Notes under the pieces: generated by a model
Seen by the model: the letters and a program-made list of their open reading frames with translations, nothing else
Told to the model about the DNA's origin: nothing
Databases searched by the model: none
Source: Peptostreptococcaceae bacterium
GTDB lineage: Bacteria > Bacillota > Clostridia > Peptostreptococcales > Peptostreptococcaceae
Length of the DNA: 64,000 nucleotides
Direction of reading: 5' to 3'
NCBI GenBank assembly: GCA_902363255.1
Contig: CABIZO010000001.1
Span: 1 to 64,000 of the forward strand
Made by a program: the position numbers and the translations under genes
In this document: in pieces, positions 1-8,883 of the stretch
How the letters are laid out: each line of letters opens with the position of its first letter
Numbering within the stretch: position 1 is the stretch's first letter

Positions 1-91
1 TACATATGTCACTTGCTATCTTTTTGCCATTTAGGTACTCTTGTACGTATTTAAGTTTTATTTCAAAAGGTACTTTATATTTTCTAGACAT
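1..91 (-). CDS. IS3-family transposase OrfA-like protein, N-terminal fragment
   Basis: This minus-strand frame starts at an ATG at 91-89 and runs off the left edge. An AAAGGAG ribosome binding site lies just upstream on the minus strand, at about 99-105. The 30 visible residues begin MSRKYKVPFEIKLK and continue with a basic, helical stretch resembling the helix-turn-helix start of the small OrfA protein of IS3-family (IS150-like) transposases. Between this start and position 156 lies a terminus-like sequence of the same family, which supports the call. Family assignment is by recognition of the opening residues only, because the rest of the gene is outside the window. Confidence 0.6.
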   Translation of the reverse strand, partial: MSRKYKVPFEIKLKYVQEYLNGKKIASDIC

Positions 92-156
92 AAAAATGCT
101 CCTTTCATGATAACAGTTTTATTATTTTAACTGTCTACCATAAAGGGAGCATATCA
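1..156 (-). mobile_element. Left-edge end of an IS3-like insertion sequence
   Basis: Read on the minus strand, the sequence from 156 downward begins TGATATGCTCCCTTTATGG and continues through AGACAGTT to the transposase start. This looks like the terminal inverted repeat and short leader of an IS150-group IS3 element. The opposite end and the target duplication cannot be seen. The next gene starts about 100 bases to the right with no sign of disruption, so this is most likely an intergenic insertion. Confidence 0.55.
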
Positions 157-258
157 GTCTTACATACTGAGCTTTTTTATTTTAGATTTTCGTAGTACTT
201 AATAAATAAGTTATTACATATAATTTCTTGAGAGATTATGTTAAGGGGTGAGAAAGAG

Positions 259-1512
259 ATGGCAACCAAAAGAAAGTTTAAAAGAGATTACATCATGCTA
301 GAAGCGAAGGACATGAATTATAGATTTAAAGAAAAAGTGTCGCCAAAAGCTTTTGCAAAAATTGAAGCCACTGATGAAAAATCAGTCATAGCATTGTACG
401 CTGAGAATCTAAAAAGTGTAAGCGAAGGTTATTCAGTAATAGCAATAAGAAGTGACTACGAAACTATAGATTTAGGTAATTTTAATGTGAACAGTCAAGG
501 TAAAGGGGAATTTAGCCTAGATATGGGAGATGACGACATAGACATAAAAGGAATAGCCATTATACAAGACAAAAATGTTCCTCTTATAGGTTTTAAGGGG
601 AGTAAAATAGAGAACTTTGAAGAAATACTATTTCCTCAACAGTATGAATTTGAAGAAATAGAAGATGATGATGAATATGAAGAAGTTGAATATATTGAGG
701 TAGATGACGTGATAGACGACGATGATGAATATGAGGAAATAGAAGATGATAACTATGACGAAGAATACGAAACGGTAGAAAATGAATATGAAGAATACGA
801 AGAAATAGAATATATAGAAGAAGATGATATGAGATATAATGACAATGAATATGAATACGAAGAGGTTATTTATGAAGAAATAGAAGACGACGGTGATGAA
901 TATGAGGAAGTAGAAGAAGATGATGTAGTAGTTCAGCCAACTGTACAATCCAAACATATAGAAAAGAAAAGTAGTAAGCGTAGAGATGATGATTACATTG
1001 AAAAGAAAATTAATAAAGCTAAATCTGTTTTAGAAAAGCAATATACAAAACATGATTATGAAACAGTAAAAACTAAAACAGAACCAGTTAAAACAGCAGG
1101 TACATTATTAATGCCAAGACAGATTAAAAAAGGTCTAAAATATTTTAGAGAAGTAAAACCTTTCGTAGCAGATTATATTGATAGTACTAGATGGTGGAAA
1201 ATAGAAATAAATCCAACCACTTTATGTGGTTATACAATGCCATACTTAGGTTATATAAATTCTTTAAACTATACTATGTATAGTGATGCCTTAATGCAGG
1301 CCTATAAGTATAGACATTACTTATTTGGAGTACAATATGATGAATATAATAAGAGACAATATTATATTTATGCAGTTCCAGGAAGAAAAAATGAGCAACC
1401 TGATAAGGGTCACACAGGATTTACAAGATATCAAGCATGTGATAATAGAAATAACTCCTTAGGTTATTGGCTATGTTTCGTAGACTGTAAAGCAAGACGA
1501 ATAGTTAAATAG
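259..1512 (+). CDS. Hypothetical protein with a long Glu/Asp/Tyr-rich segment and a conserved-looking C-terminal domain
   Basis: I do not recognise this protein. The ATG at 259 is preferred over the in-frame ATG at 238 because GGGGTGA at 244-250 is correctly spaced for it. The 417-residue product has three parts. Residues 1-120 are an ordinary mixed-composition region. Residues about 124-224 are almost entirely Glu, Asp and Tyr with repeated EYEE and EEIE units. Residues about 275-417 form a Trp/Tyr/Gly-rich domain beginning near RQIKKGLKYF and including RWWKIEINP and a closing CFVDCKARR. There is no signal peptide or membrane segment. The acidic tract suggests binding to a basic partner or metal ions, but that is only inference. 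The gene stands alone between the IS end and the next gene. Confidence 0.7.
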   Translation: MATKRKFKRDYIMLEAKDMNYRFKEKVSPKAFAKIEATDEKSVIALYAENLKSVSEGYSVIAIRSDYETIDLGNFNVNSQGKGEFSLDMGDDDIDIKGIAIIQDKNVPLIGFKGSKIENFEEILFPQQYEFEEIEDDDEYEEVEYIEVDDVIDDDDEYEEIEDDNYDEEYETVENEYEEYEEIEYIEEDDMRYNDNEYEYEEVIYEEIEDDGDEYEEVEEDDVVVQPTVQSKHIEKKSSKRRDDDYIEKKINKAKSVLEKQYTKHDYETVKTKTEPVKTAGTLLMPRQIKKGLKYFREVKPFVADYIDSTRWWKIEINPTTLCGYTMPYLGYINSLNYTMYSDALMQAYKYRHYLFGVQYDEYNKRQYYIYAVPGRKNEQPDKGHTGFTRYQACDNRNNSLGYWLCFVDCKARRIVK

Positions 1513-1653
1513 ATTTAATATATTAATTAAAAACATACACATAAAATAGTAAATATGTTTCAACTATAAAACCTCTTTTAAATAAATTAATCTTAAAATT
1601 AACTACAAAAAGTTATATAATAGTTATATAAAAAATTTAATCGGGGGTAAGAC

Positions 1654-2445
1654 ATGGCTAAAAGAAGAAAAATAAAAAAATCAGTGTACTTAGTTGCAGC
1701 TATTATACTATTTTTTGGTGTATATATTTTATCTTTTACTTTATTCTCTAAAGAAGAAAGTAGCAGTAAAGACAATGCAGTGAAAATAGAGGAGCCAGAG
1801 GACAGTAGATCATTACTTAAACAATTAAAAGAAAAAGAAAAAATGTATTTATCTGATGGGATTGTATCAGATGTTAGGATTGAAGAACAATTATTAGAAG
1901 AGTTAAGATATTCTTTTGAAGATATTAGTAAAATAAGAAAACCAGCATCTTATGAGTCTACTTATCAAGGATATTCAGATGATGGACTAAAATTTTCTAC
2001 AAATTTAGATGTATTGAGAATTTATACAGTTAATGAAGAAGAATATTATAAAATTCCAGTAGCATCTAAAGATGAATTGAAAAACTTATTAAACAAGAGT
2101 ATTTATACTTCTTTTGATTTTGTTAAACAGTATAAAACATGGAAAGAAGTTAAGATAACTTATAAAGATACAACAAAGAATTTAAGTAAATGGAAATATG
2201 ATGATTTAGCAAACACAATGGCTGCAAAAAGAGTTGTTGGAAAGGTTCAACCAGAAAAAAGTAAAGAAAGAAGCAAGTATAATTTTGTAATCCAAATAAA
2301 AGCAGATAATTATGAAGCAAAAGTGGAAGTTATGGGAGCTAACTATGTAAAAATAGAATCTAAAGGTTTAAGTTCTTATTATGAAGTTCATACAGCTTTA
2401 CATGATTATATTAAAGATAATGTTTTTAAACTATCTCAAAAATAA
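1654..2445 (+). CDS. Hypothetical membrane-anchored protein
   Basis: This 263-residue protein has a basic N terminus, one hydrophobic segment at about residues 11-31 and a mostly hydrophilic remainder. That fits an N-in, single-pass anchor with an extracytoplasmic domain. There is no lipobox Cys. A GGGGGTAAGAC motif precedes the ATG. I see no catalytic motif or domain I can name. It ends in a bidirectional terminator shared with convergent murC, so it forms its own transcription unit or the end of one. Its function is unknown. Confidence 0.75.
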   Translation: MAKRRKIKKSVYLVAAIILFFGVYILSFTLFSKEESSSKDNAVKIEEPEDSRSLLKQLKEKEKMYLSDGIVSDVRIEEQLLEELRYSFEDISKIRKPASYESTYQGYSDDGLKFSTNLDVLRIYTVNEEEYYKIPVASKDELKNLLNKSIYTSFDFVKQYKTWKEVKITYKDTTKNLSKWKYDDLANTMAAKRVVGKVQPEKSKERSKYNFVIQIKADNYEAKVEVMGANYVKIESKGLSSYYEVHTALHDYIKDNVFKLSQK

Positions 2446-2486
2446 AAAAGTAGAAAATTTGATTTATCAAATTTTCTACTTTTTTA
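2445..2486. terminator. Bidirectional terminator between the membrane protein gene and murC
   Basis: The arms 2445-2463 and 2466-2484 form a perfect 19-bp stem with a two-base loop. The stem is flanked by A-runs on the left and T-runs on the right, so it can terminate both convergent transcripts. Confidence 0.9.
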
Positions 2487-3845
2487 TTATTTATTTTCCT
2501 CAAGTAATAATTCACCAATACGATAAACAGGACCTGCTCCAGCAGTTATTAGTAAATCGTTAGGTTGCATATTAGCTTTTAGGTAATCAACAATATCTTC
2601 GAATTTGCTGATATATATAGCATCCACATTGTTGTGGTATAATTTTTCTACTAAATCTTTAGAATGAATATCACCTGGGTCATCTTCTCTAGCAGCATAG
2701 ATATCAGTTATTATAACTTTGTCTGCAGAGTAGAAAGCCTCACCAAACTCATTGAAAAGAGATTTTGTTCTACTATAAGTATGAGGTTGGAATACACACC
2801 ATAAAGTAGATTTTTTTAGCTTTTTAGCAGCAGCTAAAGTAGCCTTTAACTCTGTTGGGTGATGAGCATAATCATCAACTATTAAAGCACCATTGTAAGT
2901 ACCTTTAGTCTCAAATCTTCTTCCAACACCTGTGTATCTAATAATACTTTCTTTTATATCTTCTACACTTATTCCAGAAACTAATGAAACTATTATAGCA
3001 GAAGTAGCATTGTAAATATTGTGTACACCAGGAACAGATAATTGGAAAGTACCTAAATCTTTTCCAAAGTAAGTTAAATCAAATGAACCAAATCCATTAT
3101 CATTGAAGTGAATATTTTTTATGATAACATCATTTGAAGCATCTTTACCATATTTTATTACAGTAGCTTTAACGTCATGTAATATACCATCTGTATTAGC
3201 ACTGTCACCATTTATTACAAAGTGACCATCCTTAGGTAATAGTTTTCCAAATTTATTAAATGAAGCCTTAATTTCCTCTATTCCAGAGAAATAATCAAGA
3301 TGATCTTCTTCTATATTTAAAACGATTGCTATTTTAGGATTAAAGTTTAAGAAACTATCTGTATACTCACAAGCCTCTGTTATAAAGTTTTGAGAGTTAC
3401 CTATTTTTACGTTACCACCAATTGATTTTAAATTGCCACCAACTAAGATTGTTGGATCTAAGTTAGTTGAGTCAAATATAGTCGATAACATAGATGTAGT
3501 TGTAGTTTTTCCATGAGTACCTGAAACAGCTATTGAGTTTTTGTACTCTCTCATTATTTGCCCTAAAAATGCAGCTCTATTTATTGTCAGTATGTTTTTA
3601 TCTTTTGCAGCCATAAGTTCTTCATTGTCAGGATGTATAGCAGCAGTGTAAACTACCATGTCTAATCCATCAACAATATTTTCCTTTTTTTGGCCTATAT
3701 AAATTTTTGCACCTTGTGATTGCAGTTTATTTGTCATTGAAGAATTACTCATATCTGAGCCTGAAACATCATATCCTTTATTAAGACATATTTCAGCTAA
3801 AGCACTCATACTTATTCCGCCTATCCCGATGAAATGTATCTTCAT
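2487..3845 (-). CDS. murC: UDP-N-acetylmuramate--L-alanine ligase MurC
   Basis: MurC adds L-alanine to UDP-MurNAc, the first step in building the peptidoglycan stem peptide in the cytoplasm. The start is taken at 3845, where AAAGGTGG lies just upstream and the protein opens [10 protein letters not shown], the N-terminal Rossmann loop. The Mur-ligase P-loop is visible as [11 protein letters not shown] near residue 107. The central-domain motif around the N-E-E-D-H-L-D-Y segment and the HHPTE motif near residue 327 are also present. The length of 452 residues is normal for the family. It is divergent from purR and convergent with the hypothetical membrane protein gene, and is one of only two complete minus-strand genes here. 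Confidence 0.97.
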   Translation of the reverse strand: MKIHFIGIGGISMSALAEICLNKGYDVSGSDMSNSSMTNKLQSQGAKIYIGQKKENIVDGLDMVVYTAAIHPDNEELMAAKDKNILTINRAAFLGQIMREYKNSIAVSGTHGKTTTTSMLSTIFDSTNLDPTILVGGNLKSIGGNVKIGNSQNFITEACEYTDSFLNFNPKIAIVLNIEEDHLDYFSGIEEIKASFNKFGKLLPKDGHFVINGDSANTDGILHDVKATVIKYGKDASNDVIIKNIHFNDNGFGSFDLTYFGKDLGTFQLSVPGVHNIYNATSAIIVSLVSGISVEDIKESIIRYTGVGRRFETKGTYNGALIVDDYAHHPTELKATLAAAKKLKKSTLWCVFQPHTYSRTKSLFNEFGEAFYSADKVIITDIYAAREDDPGDIHSKDLVEKLYHNNVDAIYISKFEDIVDYLKANMQPNDLLITAGAGPVYRIGELLLEENK

Positions 3846-4079
3846 AATAAAACCACCTTTCATTTTATTTATTTCTATCAATAAGAACAATTTTTGTGGT
3901 ATAATTAAATAATGTTCAATATTTTAAGTATCATATGCATATACTAATTCATATATTATAGTTTATTTATTTTTTCGAAATATATGAAACATAACTAATA
4001 TTATACCATATAATAAAATCTTATGCATTATTTACTTTGATACCAGGAATAGTTGTAATTGTAGGAGGTTACTAGAATA

Positions 4080-4955
4080 ATGAAGTTTAAGAGAACGGAA
4101 AGAATTGGAGCTATAGTTAAGATATTATCTGACAATCCAAATAAAATTTATACATTAAGCTATTTTACAGAAACATTTAATGCTGCCAAATCTACAATTA
4201 GTGAAGATTTATTAGTTGTAAAGAATGTGTTTGAAAAATTACAATTAGGTAAGGTTATAACAATTTCTGGAGCTGCTGGTGGAGTTAAATACATACCTAA
4301 AACATCAATACAAGAAAATCAAAACTTCCTAATGGAATTATGCGAAAAAATAAGTTCGCCGGACAGAATTTTATCAGGAAGATTTCTATATTTAATAGAT
4401 TTAATATATGATCCAACAGTTGTAGCTAAAATAGGTAAGATATTTGCCTCAAATATAGACTACTCTGAAGCGGATTATGTAGTTACTATGGAAACAAAGG
4501 GGATACCTATGGCTCTTATGACTGCCAAGGCAATGAATTTACCATTAGTAATAATAAGAAAAGACATAAAGGTTTCTGAGGGACCAACACTAAGTATGAC
4601 TTATGTTACGGGAGATAGTTCAAAAGTAGAGAGCATGAGTTTACCAAGAAAAGCTGTGAAACCAGGAAGTAAAGTTATTCTTATAGACGACTTTATGAGA
4701 GGTGGCGGAACAATTAAGGGTATGACTCAACTTATGAATGAATTCGGTGCAGAAGTAATAGGAACGGGTGTATTCATAACAACATCTACACCGGAGAATA
4801 AATTAGTTGAAGATTATATATCTCTAATAGAAATAGATACAAGAGAAAATGAAATAGTTGTTAAACCAAATTTAAAAACTTTTAAAGATGAATATAGAAC
4901 TGAAGACCTTATTGAAGATGTTATAGATCATATTGATGATGAAATTAATGAGTAA
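4080..4955 (+). CDS. purR: Pur operon repressor PurR
   Basis: PurR represses purine biosynthesis genes and releases DNA when PRPP is abundant. Residues 1-75 form a winged helix (opening MKFKRTERIGAIVKIL). The rest is a phosphoribosyltransferase-fold effector domain with a PRPP loop, VILIDDFMRGGGT, at about residues 199-211. At 291 residues it is close to the roughly 285 of the Bacillus protein. TAGGAGGTT precedes the ATG. Its position directly before spoVG matches other Firmicutes. I could not find a clear PurBox pair in the 234 bases between murC and purR, so self-regulation is unproven. Confidence 0.94.
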   Translation: MKFKRTERIGAIVKILSDNPNKIYTLSYFTETFNAAKSTISEDLLVVKNVFEKLQLGKVITISGAAGGVKYIPKTSIQENQNFLMELCEKISSPDRILSGRFLYLIDLIYDPTVVAKIGKIFASNIDYSEADYVVTMETKGIPMALMTAKAMNLPLVIIRKDIKVSEGPTLSMTYVTGDSSKVESMSLPRKAVKPGSKVILIDDFMRGGGTIKGMTQLMNEFGAEVIGTGVFITTSTPENKLVEDYISLIEIDTRENEIVVKPNLKTFKDEYRTEDLIEDVIDHIDDEINE

Positions 4956-5022
4956 ATCTAACTACTTTGGGCTGTATAATTATTTTTGTAAATAAAAAAT
5001 AAAAAAAATTCCGAAAAATAAA

Positions 5023-5047
5023 AGGAATTTGTTAAAAAGTATAGAAT
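5023..5047 (+). promoter_or_regulatory. Sigma-H-type promoter of spoVG
   Basis: AGGAATT at 5023-5029 and GAAT at 5044-5047 are separated by 14 bases. This is the same arrangement as the known sigma-H promoter of Bacillus subtilis spoVG (AGGATTT, 14 bases, GAAT). It lies about 75 bases before the spoVG start. Confidence 0.7.
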
Positions 5048-5119
5048 TATTTACCAAACAGTTTATAATTATATTGGGTAAATTGTATTTTGTCAAAATC
5101 AAAAGGGGGATATTGAGGT

Positions 5120-5398
5120 ATGAATATAACTGACGTAAGAGTAAGAAAAATTACTGATGAGGGGAAAATGAAATGTATAGTTTCAATAACTTTTGATAAT
5201 TTATTCGTAGTACACGATATAAAAGTTATCGAAGGTCAAAATGGACTATTCATAGCTATGCCAAGTAGAAAAGTTGGAGAAGGTAACTTTAGAGATATAG
5301 CTCATCCAATAAACGCAGAAATGAGACAAGTTTTAGAGGATGCAGTTTTAAAAGCTTATGAAGAAGCATTAGCTCAATTAGAGGTTGCTGCAGAATAA
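5120..5398 (+). CDS. spoVG: SpoVG family regulator
   Basis: SpoVG is a small nucleic-acid-binding regulator first known from sporulation septation and now seen as a broad post-transcriptional regulator in Firmicutes. The 92-residue protein opens [10 protein letters not shown] and carries the family core ([18 protein letters not shown]). AAAGGGGGATATT gives the ribosome binding site. The C-terminal helix is short and Ala/Glu-rich, as is usual. The gene appears monocistronic, with a sigma-H-type promoter upstream and an intrinsic terminator right after it. Confidence 0.97.
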   Translation: MNITDVRVRKITDEGKMKCIVSITFDNLFVVHDIKVIEGQNGLFIAMPSRKVGEGNFRDIAHPINAEMRQVLEDAVLKAYEEALAQLEVAAE

Positions 5399-5438
5399 TT
5401 TCAATAAAATGAGGATATTCTAAATGTTTTTAATAAAT

Positions 5439-5466
5439 GAGTCGATTTAATCGGCTCTTTTTATTT
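5439..5466 (+). terminator. spoVG terminator
   Basis: GAGTCGAT and ATCGGCTC at 5439-5457 form a compact stem containing one G-T pair. A T-rich tail follows. Confidence 0.85.
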
Positions 5467-5484
5467 ATTGGGAAAAATTTGAAC

Positions 5485-5542
5485 TTATAATGTATTAATT
5501 TTTAATTATTGCTAATAATAATAAAAAATTAATACATTATAA
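5485..5542. repeat. Perfect 19-bp inverted repeat in the spoVG-tyrS gap
   Basis: The arm TTATAATGTATTAATTTTT at 5485-5503 is the exact reverse complement of 5524-5542, with a 20-base AT-rich loop. No T-run follows, so it is not a standard terminator. It sits between the spoVG terminator and the T-box promoter, so it lies outside both transcripts as I draw them. Its function is unknown. Confidence 0.8.
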
Positions 5543-5581
5543 TATTAAAATATAAAAAAGATTATTAGACTTAAAGATATG

Positions 5582-5610
5582 TTGACAAAAATACGAAATA
5601 AATTTATGAT
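5582..5610 (+). promoter_or_regulatory. Sigma-A promoter of the tyrS T-box transcript
   Basis: TTGACA at 5582-5587 and TATGAT at 5605-5610 are separated by 17 bases. This near-consensus promoter lies about 40 bases upstream of the first conserved T-box leader element. Confidence 0.85.
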
Positions 5611-5649
5611 ATTATCATAAGAAATAAATATAAAAATTAGTTTTATATA

Positions 5650-5918
5650 AAGGCAATGATAAGAACAAGTAGTAGTTAATTAAGATAAACAGAAAGTTAC
5701 CGGTTGATGAGAGGTGCATATACAATTAATTATGAATACATCTTTGAGCTTCACACCGAAAAAATAAGTATTGAGTAGGCTGTGACGAATTTGACACACG
5801 TTATAGTGTCATAGTATTTATTTAGATACTAACTGAGATAAACAGTGTGAGCTGTTTATAAACAAAGGTGGTAACGCGAGATATACCCTCGTCCTTTTCT
5901 AAGGACGAGGGTTTTTTT
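5650..5918 (+). promoter_or_regulatory. Tyrosyl T-box riboswitch leader
   Basis: This untranslated leader reads uncharged tRNA and allows tyrS transcription when tyrosine is short. The conserved start (AATGATAAGAACAAGTAG) is at about 5655-5672. The T-box sequence AAAGGTGGTAACGCG is at 5864-5878. The terminator follows at 5886-5911 as CCCTCGTCC/GGACGAGGG with a seven-T tail. A candidate Tyr specifier, TAC, is at 5737-5739 in the Stem I 3' side. I infer the specifier from position and from the downstream gene and did not fold the RNA. Confidence 0.92.
5886..5918 (+). terminator. T-box-controlled terminator
   Basis: A nine-base-pair GC-rich stem at 5886-5911 is followed by seven Ts. It is the terminator alternative to the antiterminator that includes the T-box sequence. 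Confidence 0.93.
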
Positions 5919-5989
5919 ATTTATTCAAAGCAAATTTTGTTATAAATTATAAAATTGATTTTTCAAATATAATAAAGGAGATGAAAACT

Positions 5990-7219
5990 ATGTCAATGAC
6001 GACTTACGATGAATTAGTTGCTAGAGGATTAGTTGCTCAAGTAACAGATGAAGATGAATTAAAAGAACTTATAAATGCAGGTAAAGCCGTATTTTATATA
6101 GGTTTTGATGCTACAGCTGATAGTTTACATGTAGGACATTTCATGGCTTTATGTTTAATGAAAAGATTACAAATGGCAGGAAATAAACCTATAGCACTTG
6201 TTGGTGGAGGAACTACAATGGTAGGAGACCCATCAGGAAGAACAGATATGAGACAAATGATGACTCCAGAACAAATTAACCATAACTGTGAGTGCTTCAA
6301 AAAGCAAATGAGTAAATTTATAGACTTTAGTGAAGATAAAGCTATATTAGCTAACAATGCAGATTGGTTATTAGATTTAAATTATGTAGATGTATTAAGA
6401 GAAGTTGGAGCACATTTTAGTGTTAATAGAATGCTTACTTTCGAATGTTACAAAAACAGAATGGAAAGAGGGCTTACTTTCTTAGAGTTTAACTATATGA
6501 TAATGCAAGCTTACGATTTCTATCATTTACATCAAAAATACGGATGTCAAATGCAATTAGGTGGAAATGACCAATGGGGTAATATGCTTGCTGGTACTGA
6601 ATTAATCAGACGTAAATTAGGAGATGATGCTTATGCATTAACTATAACTTTACTTCTTAACTCAGAAGGAAATAAAATGGGTAAAACAGCTAACGGTGCA
6701 GTATGGCTAGACCCAAACAAAACTTCTCCATTTGAATTCTACCAATACTGGAGAAATGTTGCAGATGCAGACGTATTTAAATGTATGCGTATGTTAACTT
6801 TCTTATCATTAGAAGAAATAGAAGCTATGGAAAAATGGGAAGATAGCAGAATAAACGAGGCTAAAGAAGTTTTAGCATTTGAATTAACAAAACTTGTTCA
6901 TGATGAAGAAGAAGCTACAAAAGCGCAAGAAAGTGCAAGAGCTTTATTCTCAGGTGCTGCATCAACTAATATGCCTACAACAGAAATAACAGATGAAGAT
7001 TTAACTGATGGAAATATAGATATAATATCATTATTAGTTAAAAGTGGATTAGCTACAACTAGATCTGAAGGTAGACGTAATGTAGAGCAAGGTGGAGTAA
7101 CTGTAGATGGTGAAAAAGTAACTGATTTCAAAGCTACATTTACAAGAGATGATTTAACTGGTGATGGTATGGTTATAAAACGTGGAAAGAAAAAATTCCA
7201 AAGAGTTGTTATAAAATAA
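5990..7219 (+). CDS. tyrS: Tyrosyl-tRNA synthetase
   Basis: TyrS charges tRNA-Tyr with tyrosine. The class I signature appears as HVGH in [13 protein letters not shown] near residue 43, and the KMSKS-like loop as KMGKT near residue 228. An S4 RNA-binding domain ends the protein ([16 protein letters not shown]). The ATG at 5990 is chosen because AAAGGAG at 5974-5980 touches the earlier ATG at 5981 and is spaced correctly only for 5990. The product is 409 residues, normal for the TyrS1 type. The leader is a T-box, so expression should respond to tyrosine starvation. Confidence 0.97.
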   Translation: MSMTTYDELVARGLVAQVTDEDELKELINAGKAVFYIGFDATADSLHVGHFMALCLMKRLQMAGNKPIALVGGGTTMVGDPSGRTDMRQMMTPEQINHNCECFKKQMSKFIDFSEDKAILANNADWLLDLNYVDVLREVGAHFSVNRMLTFECYKNRMERGLTFLEFNYMIMQAYDFYHLHQKYGCQMQLGGNDQWGNMLAGTELIRRKLGDDAYALTITLLLNSEGNKMGKTANGAVWLDPNKTSPFEFYQYWRNVADADVFKCMRMLTFLSLEEIEAMEKWEDSRINEAKEVLAFELTKLVHDEEEATKAQESARALFSGAASTNMPTTEITDEDLTDGNIDIISLLVKSGLATTRSEGRRNVEQGGVTVDGEKVTDFKATFTRDDLTGDGMVIKRGKKKFQRVVIK

Positions 7220-7243
7220 TCATATAAAATAATTAAATAATAG

Positions 7244-7283
7244 ATAGCAGTAACTGCCCAATTATAGTTGCTGCTATTTTTGT
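7244..7283 (+). terminator. tyrS terminator
   Basis: ATAGCAGTAACT and AGTTGCTGCTAT form a 12-bp stem with one wobble pair at 7244-7277. Five Ts follow. Confidence 0.85.
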
Positions 7284-7444
7284 GTATACTAAGATAATGC
7301 AAAGAAATACAAAAACCTAGTAATTTTATAAAAAAGATGCTATATTATAAATGATAATAATACGATTAAATTGTATACTATTTGGGAAATTATACACCAT
7401 AATGGTAACAATTATAAAAAACTTTATTGAAATGGAGTGAAAAT

Positions 7445-8821
7445 ATGAATTTTAAAGCCATAATTCTTGCTGCTGGAAAAGGTACAAGAATGAAGTCAAA
7501 ATACCCAAAAGTTGTTCATAAGGTATGCGGAAAAGAAATGGTTAACCATATTATAGATGTATCAAAAAAATCTGGGGTTAAAGATGTTGTAGCAATATTA
7601 GGCCACGAATCAGATGTTGTTAAAAATATATTACCAGAAGATACTATGATAGCTATGCAAACTGAGCAATTAGGAACAGGTCATGCTGTTAAAATGGCAA
7701 AAGAATACATAAATGATGAAGACACAATAGTTATTTTATGTGGAGATACTCCTCTTATAAAAGAAGAAACTCTTAAAAAATTATTTGATTATCATATAGA
7801 AAATGAATATACAGCTACGGTTTTAACTACAAAAGTTGAAAACCCAACTGGATATGGAAGAGTAATAAGGGATGAAAATGGGGATTTATTAAAAATTGTT
7901 GAGCAAAAAGATGGAAATAATGAAGAATTAGCAGTGAACGAAATTAACTCTGGAATATACTGTTTCAAAGGTAAGATGCTAAGAGAATCTTTAGATTTAC
8001 TTGATAATAACAATGCTCAAGGGGAGTATTATTTAACTGATACAATAAAAATATTAAGAGATAAAGGTTTTAAAGTTGGAGCATTCAATGGTTCTACAAT
8101 TGAAGAATTAATGGGTGTAAACTCTAGACTAGAGCTATCTAAAGCAGAAACTCTTATGAGAAAAAGAATAAATGAATTCCATTTATTAAATGGAGTTACT
8201 ATAATAGATCCAGCTGCTACTTATATAGAGGCAGATGTACAAATAGGGCAAGATACTATCGTATATCCAGGAGCTATGCTTCATGGAAATACTAAAATAG
8301 GAAATGAGTGTATTATAGGAATGAATACTTCTATAACAAACTCAACTATAGGAAACAATACAGAAGTTAAAAATTCTACAATAATAGATTCTACTGTAGG
8401 AGAAAATACTACAGTTGGTCCTTATGCTTACTTAAGACCGAAAAGTAACATAGGAAATCATGTAAAAATAGGTGATTTCGTAGAAGTCAAAAATGCAACT
8501 ATAGAGGATAATTCAAAAGCATCACATCTTTCATACATAGGAGATGCTCATGTAGGTAAGGATGTTAATATAGGATGTGGAGTTGTATTTGTAAATTACG
8601 ATGGAAAAAATAAATTCAAATCAGTAGTAAAAGATGGAGCATTTATCGGTTCTAACTCTAACTTAGTTGCACCAGTAACAGTTGAGGAAAAAGGATATAT
8701 TGCAACAGGGTCTACTATAACTGATGATGTACCTGAAGGAGCTTTAGCTATTGCTAGACAAAGACAGGTAGTAAAAGAAGGTTGGGTAGCCAAAAAAGAA
8801 AAAAGAGATGAGAATAAATAG
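7445..8821 (+). CDS. glmU: Bifunctional UDP-N-acetylglucosamine pyrophosphorylase / glucosamine-1-phosphate acetyltransferase GlmU
   Basis: GlmU makes UDP-GlcNAc for peptidoglycan and other glycans. The N-terminal uridylyltransferase carries LAAGKGTRMKS near residue 8 and CGDTPL near residue 100. The C-terminal half, from about residue 250, is a left-handed beta-helix of hexapeptide repeats (IGNxxx, VGENTTVGP) with the acetyltransferase site. GGAGTGA at 7434-7440 sets the ATG at 7445. The 458-residue length is normal. It is followed by prs after 62 bases, the same pair as in Bacillus, and they are probably co-transcribed. Confidence 0.97.
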   Translation: MNFKAIILAAGKGTRMKSKYPKVVHKVCGKEMVNHIIDVSKKSGVKDVVAILGHESDVVKNILPEDTMIAMQTEQLGTGHAVKMAKEYINDEDTIVILCGDTPLIKEETLKKLFDYHIENEYTATVLTTKVENPTGYGRVIRDENGDLLKIVEQKDGNNEELAVNEINSGIYCFKGKMLRESLDLLDNNNAQGEYYLTDTIKILRDKGFKVGAFNGSTIEELMGVNSRLELSKAETLMRKRINEFHLLNGVTIIDPAATYIEADVQIGQDTIVYPGAMLHGNTKIGNECIIGMNTSITNSTIGNNTEVKNSTIIDSTVGENTTVGPYAYLRPKSNIGNHVKIGDFVEVKNATIEDNSKASHLSYIGDAHVGKDVNIGCGVVFVNYDGKNKFKSVVKDGAFIGSNSNLVAPVTVEEKGYIATGSTITDDVPEGALAIARQRQVVKEGWVAKKEKRDENK

Positions 8822-8883
8822 TTAATTATTATTTTAGGAAAAAACACCTAATAATATTTATATAATTTTCAGGAGGATAAGTA

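Noticed and set aside
628..957. Minus-strand frame of 109 very hydrophobic residues
   Set aside because: It is the mirror of the Glu/Asp/Tyr tract on the + strand. Acidic codons read backwards give Phe, Ile and Val, and there is no ribosome binding site.
7427..7444. Longer start for glmU at 7427
   Set aside because: GGAGTGA is placed for the ATG at 7445, and the family start MNFKAIILAAG follows directly.
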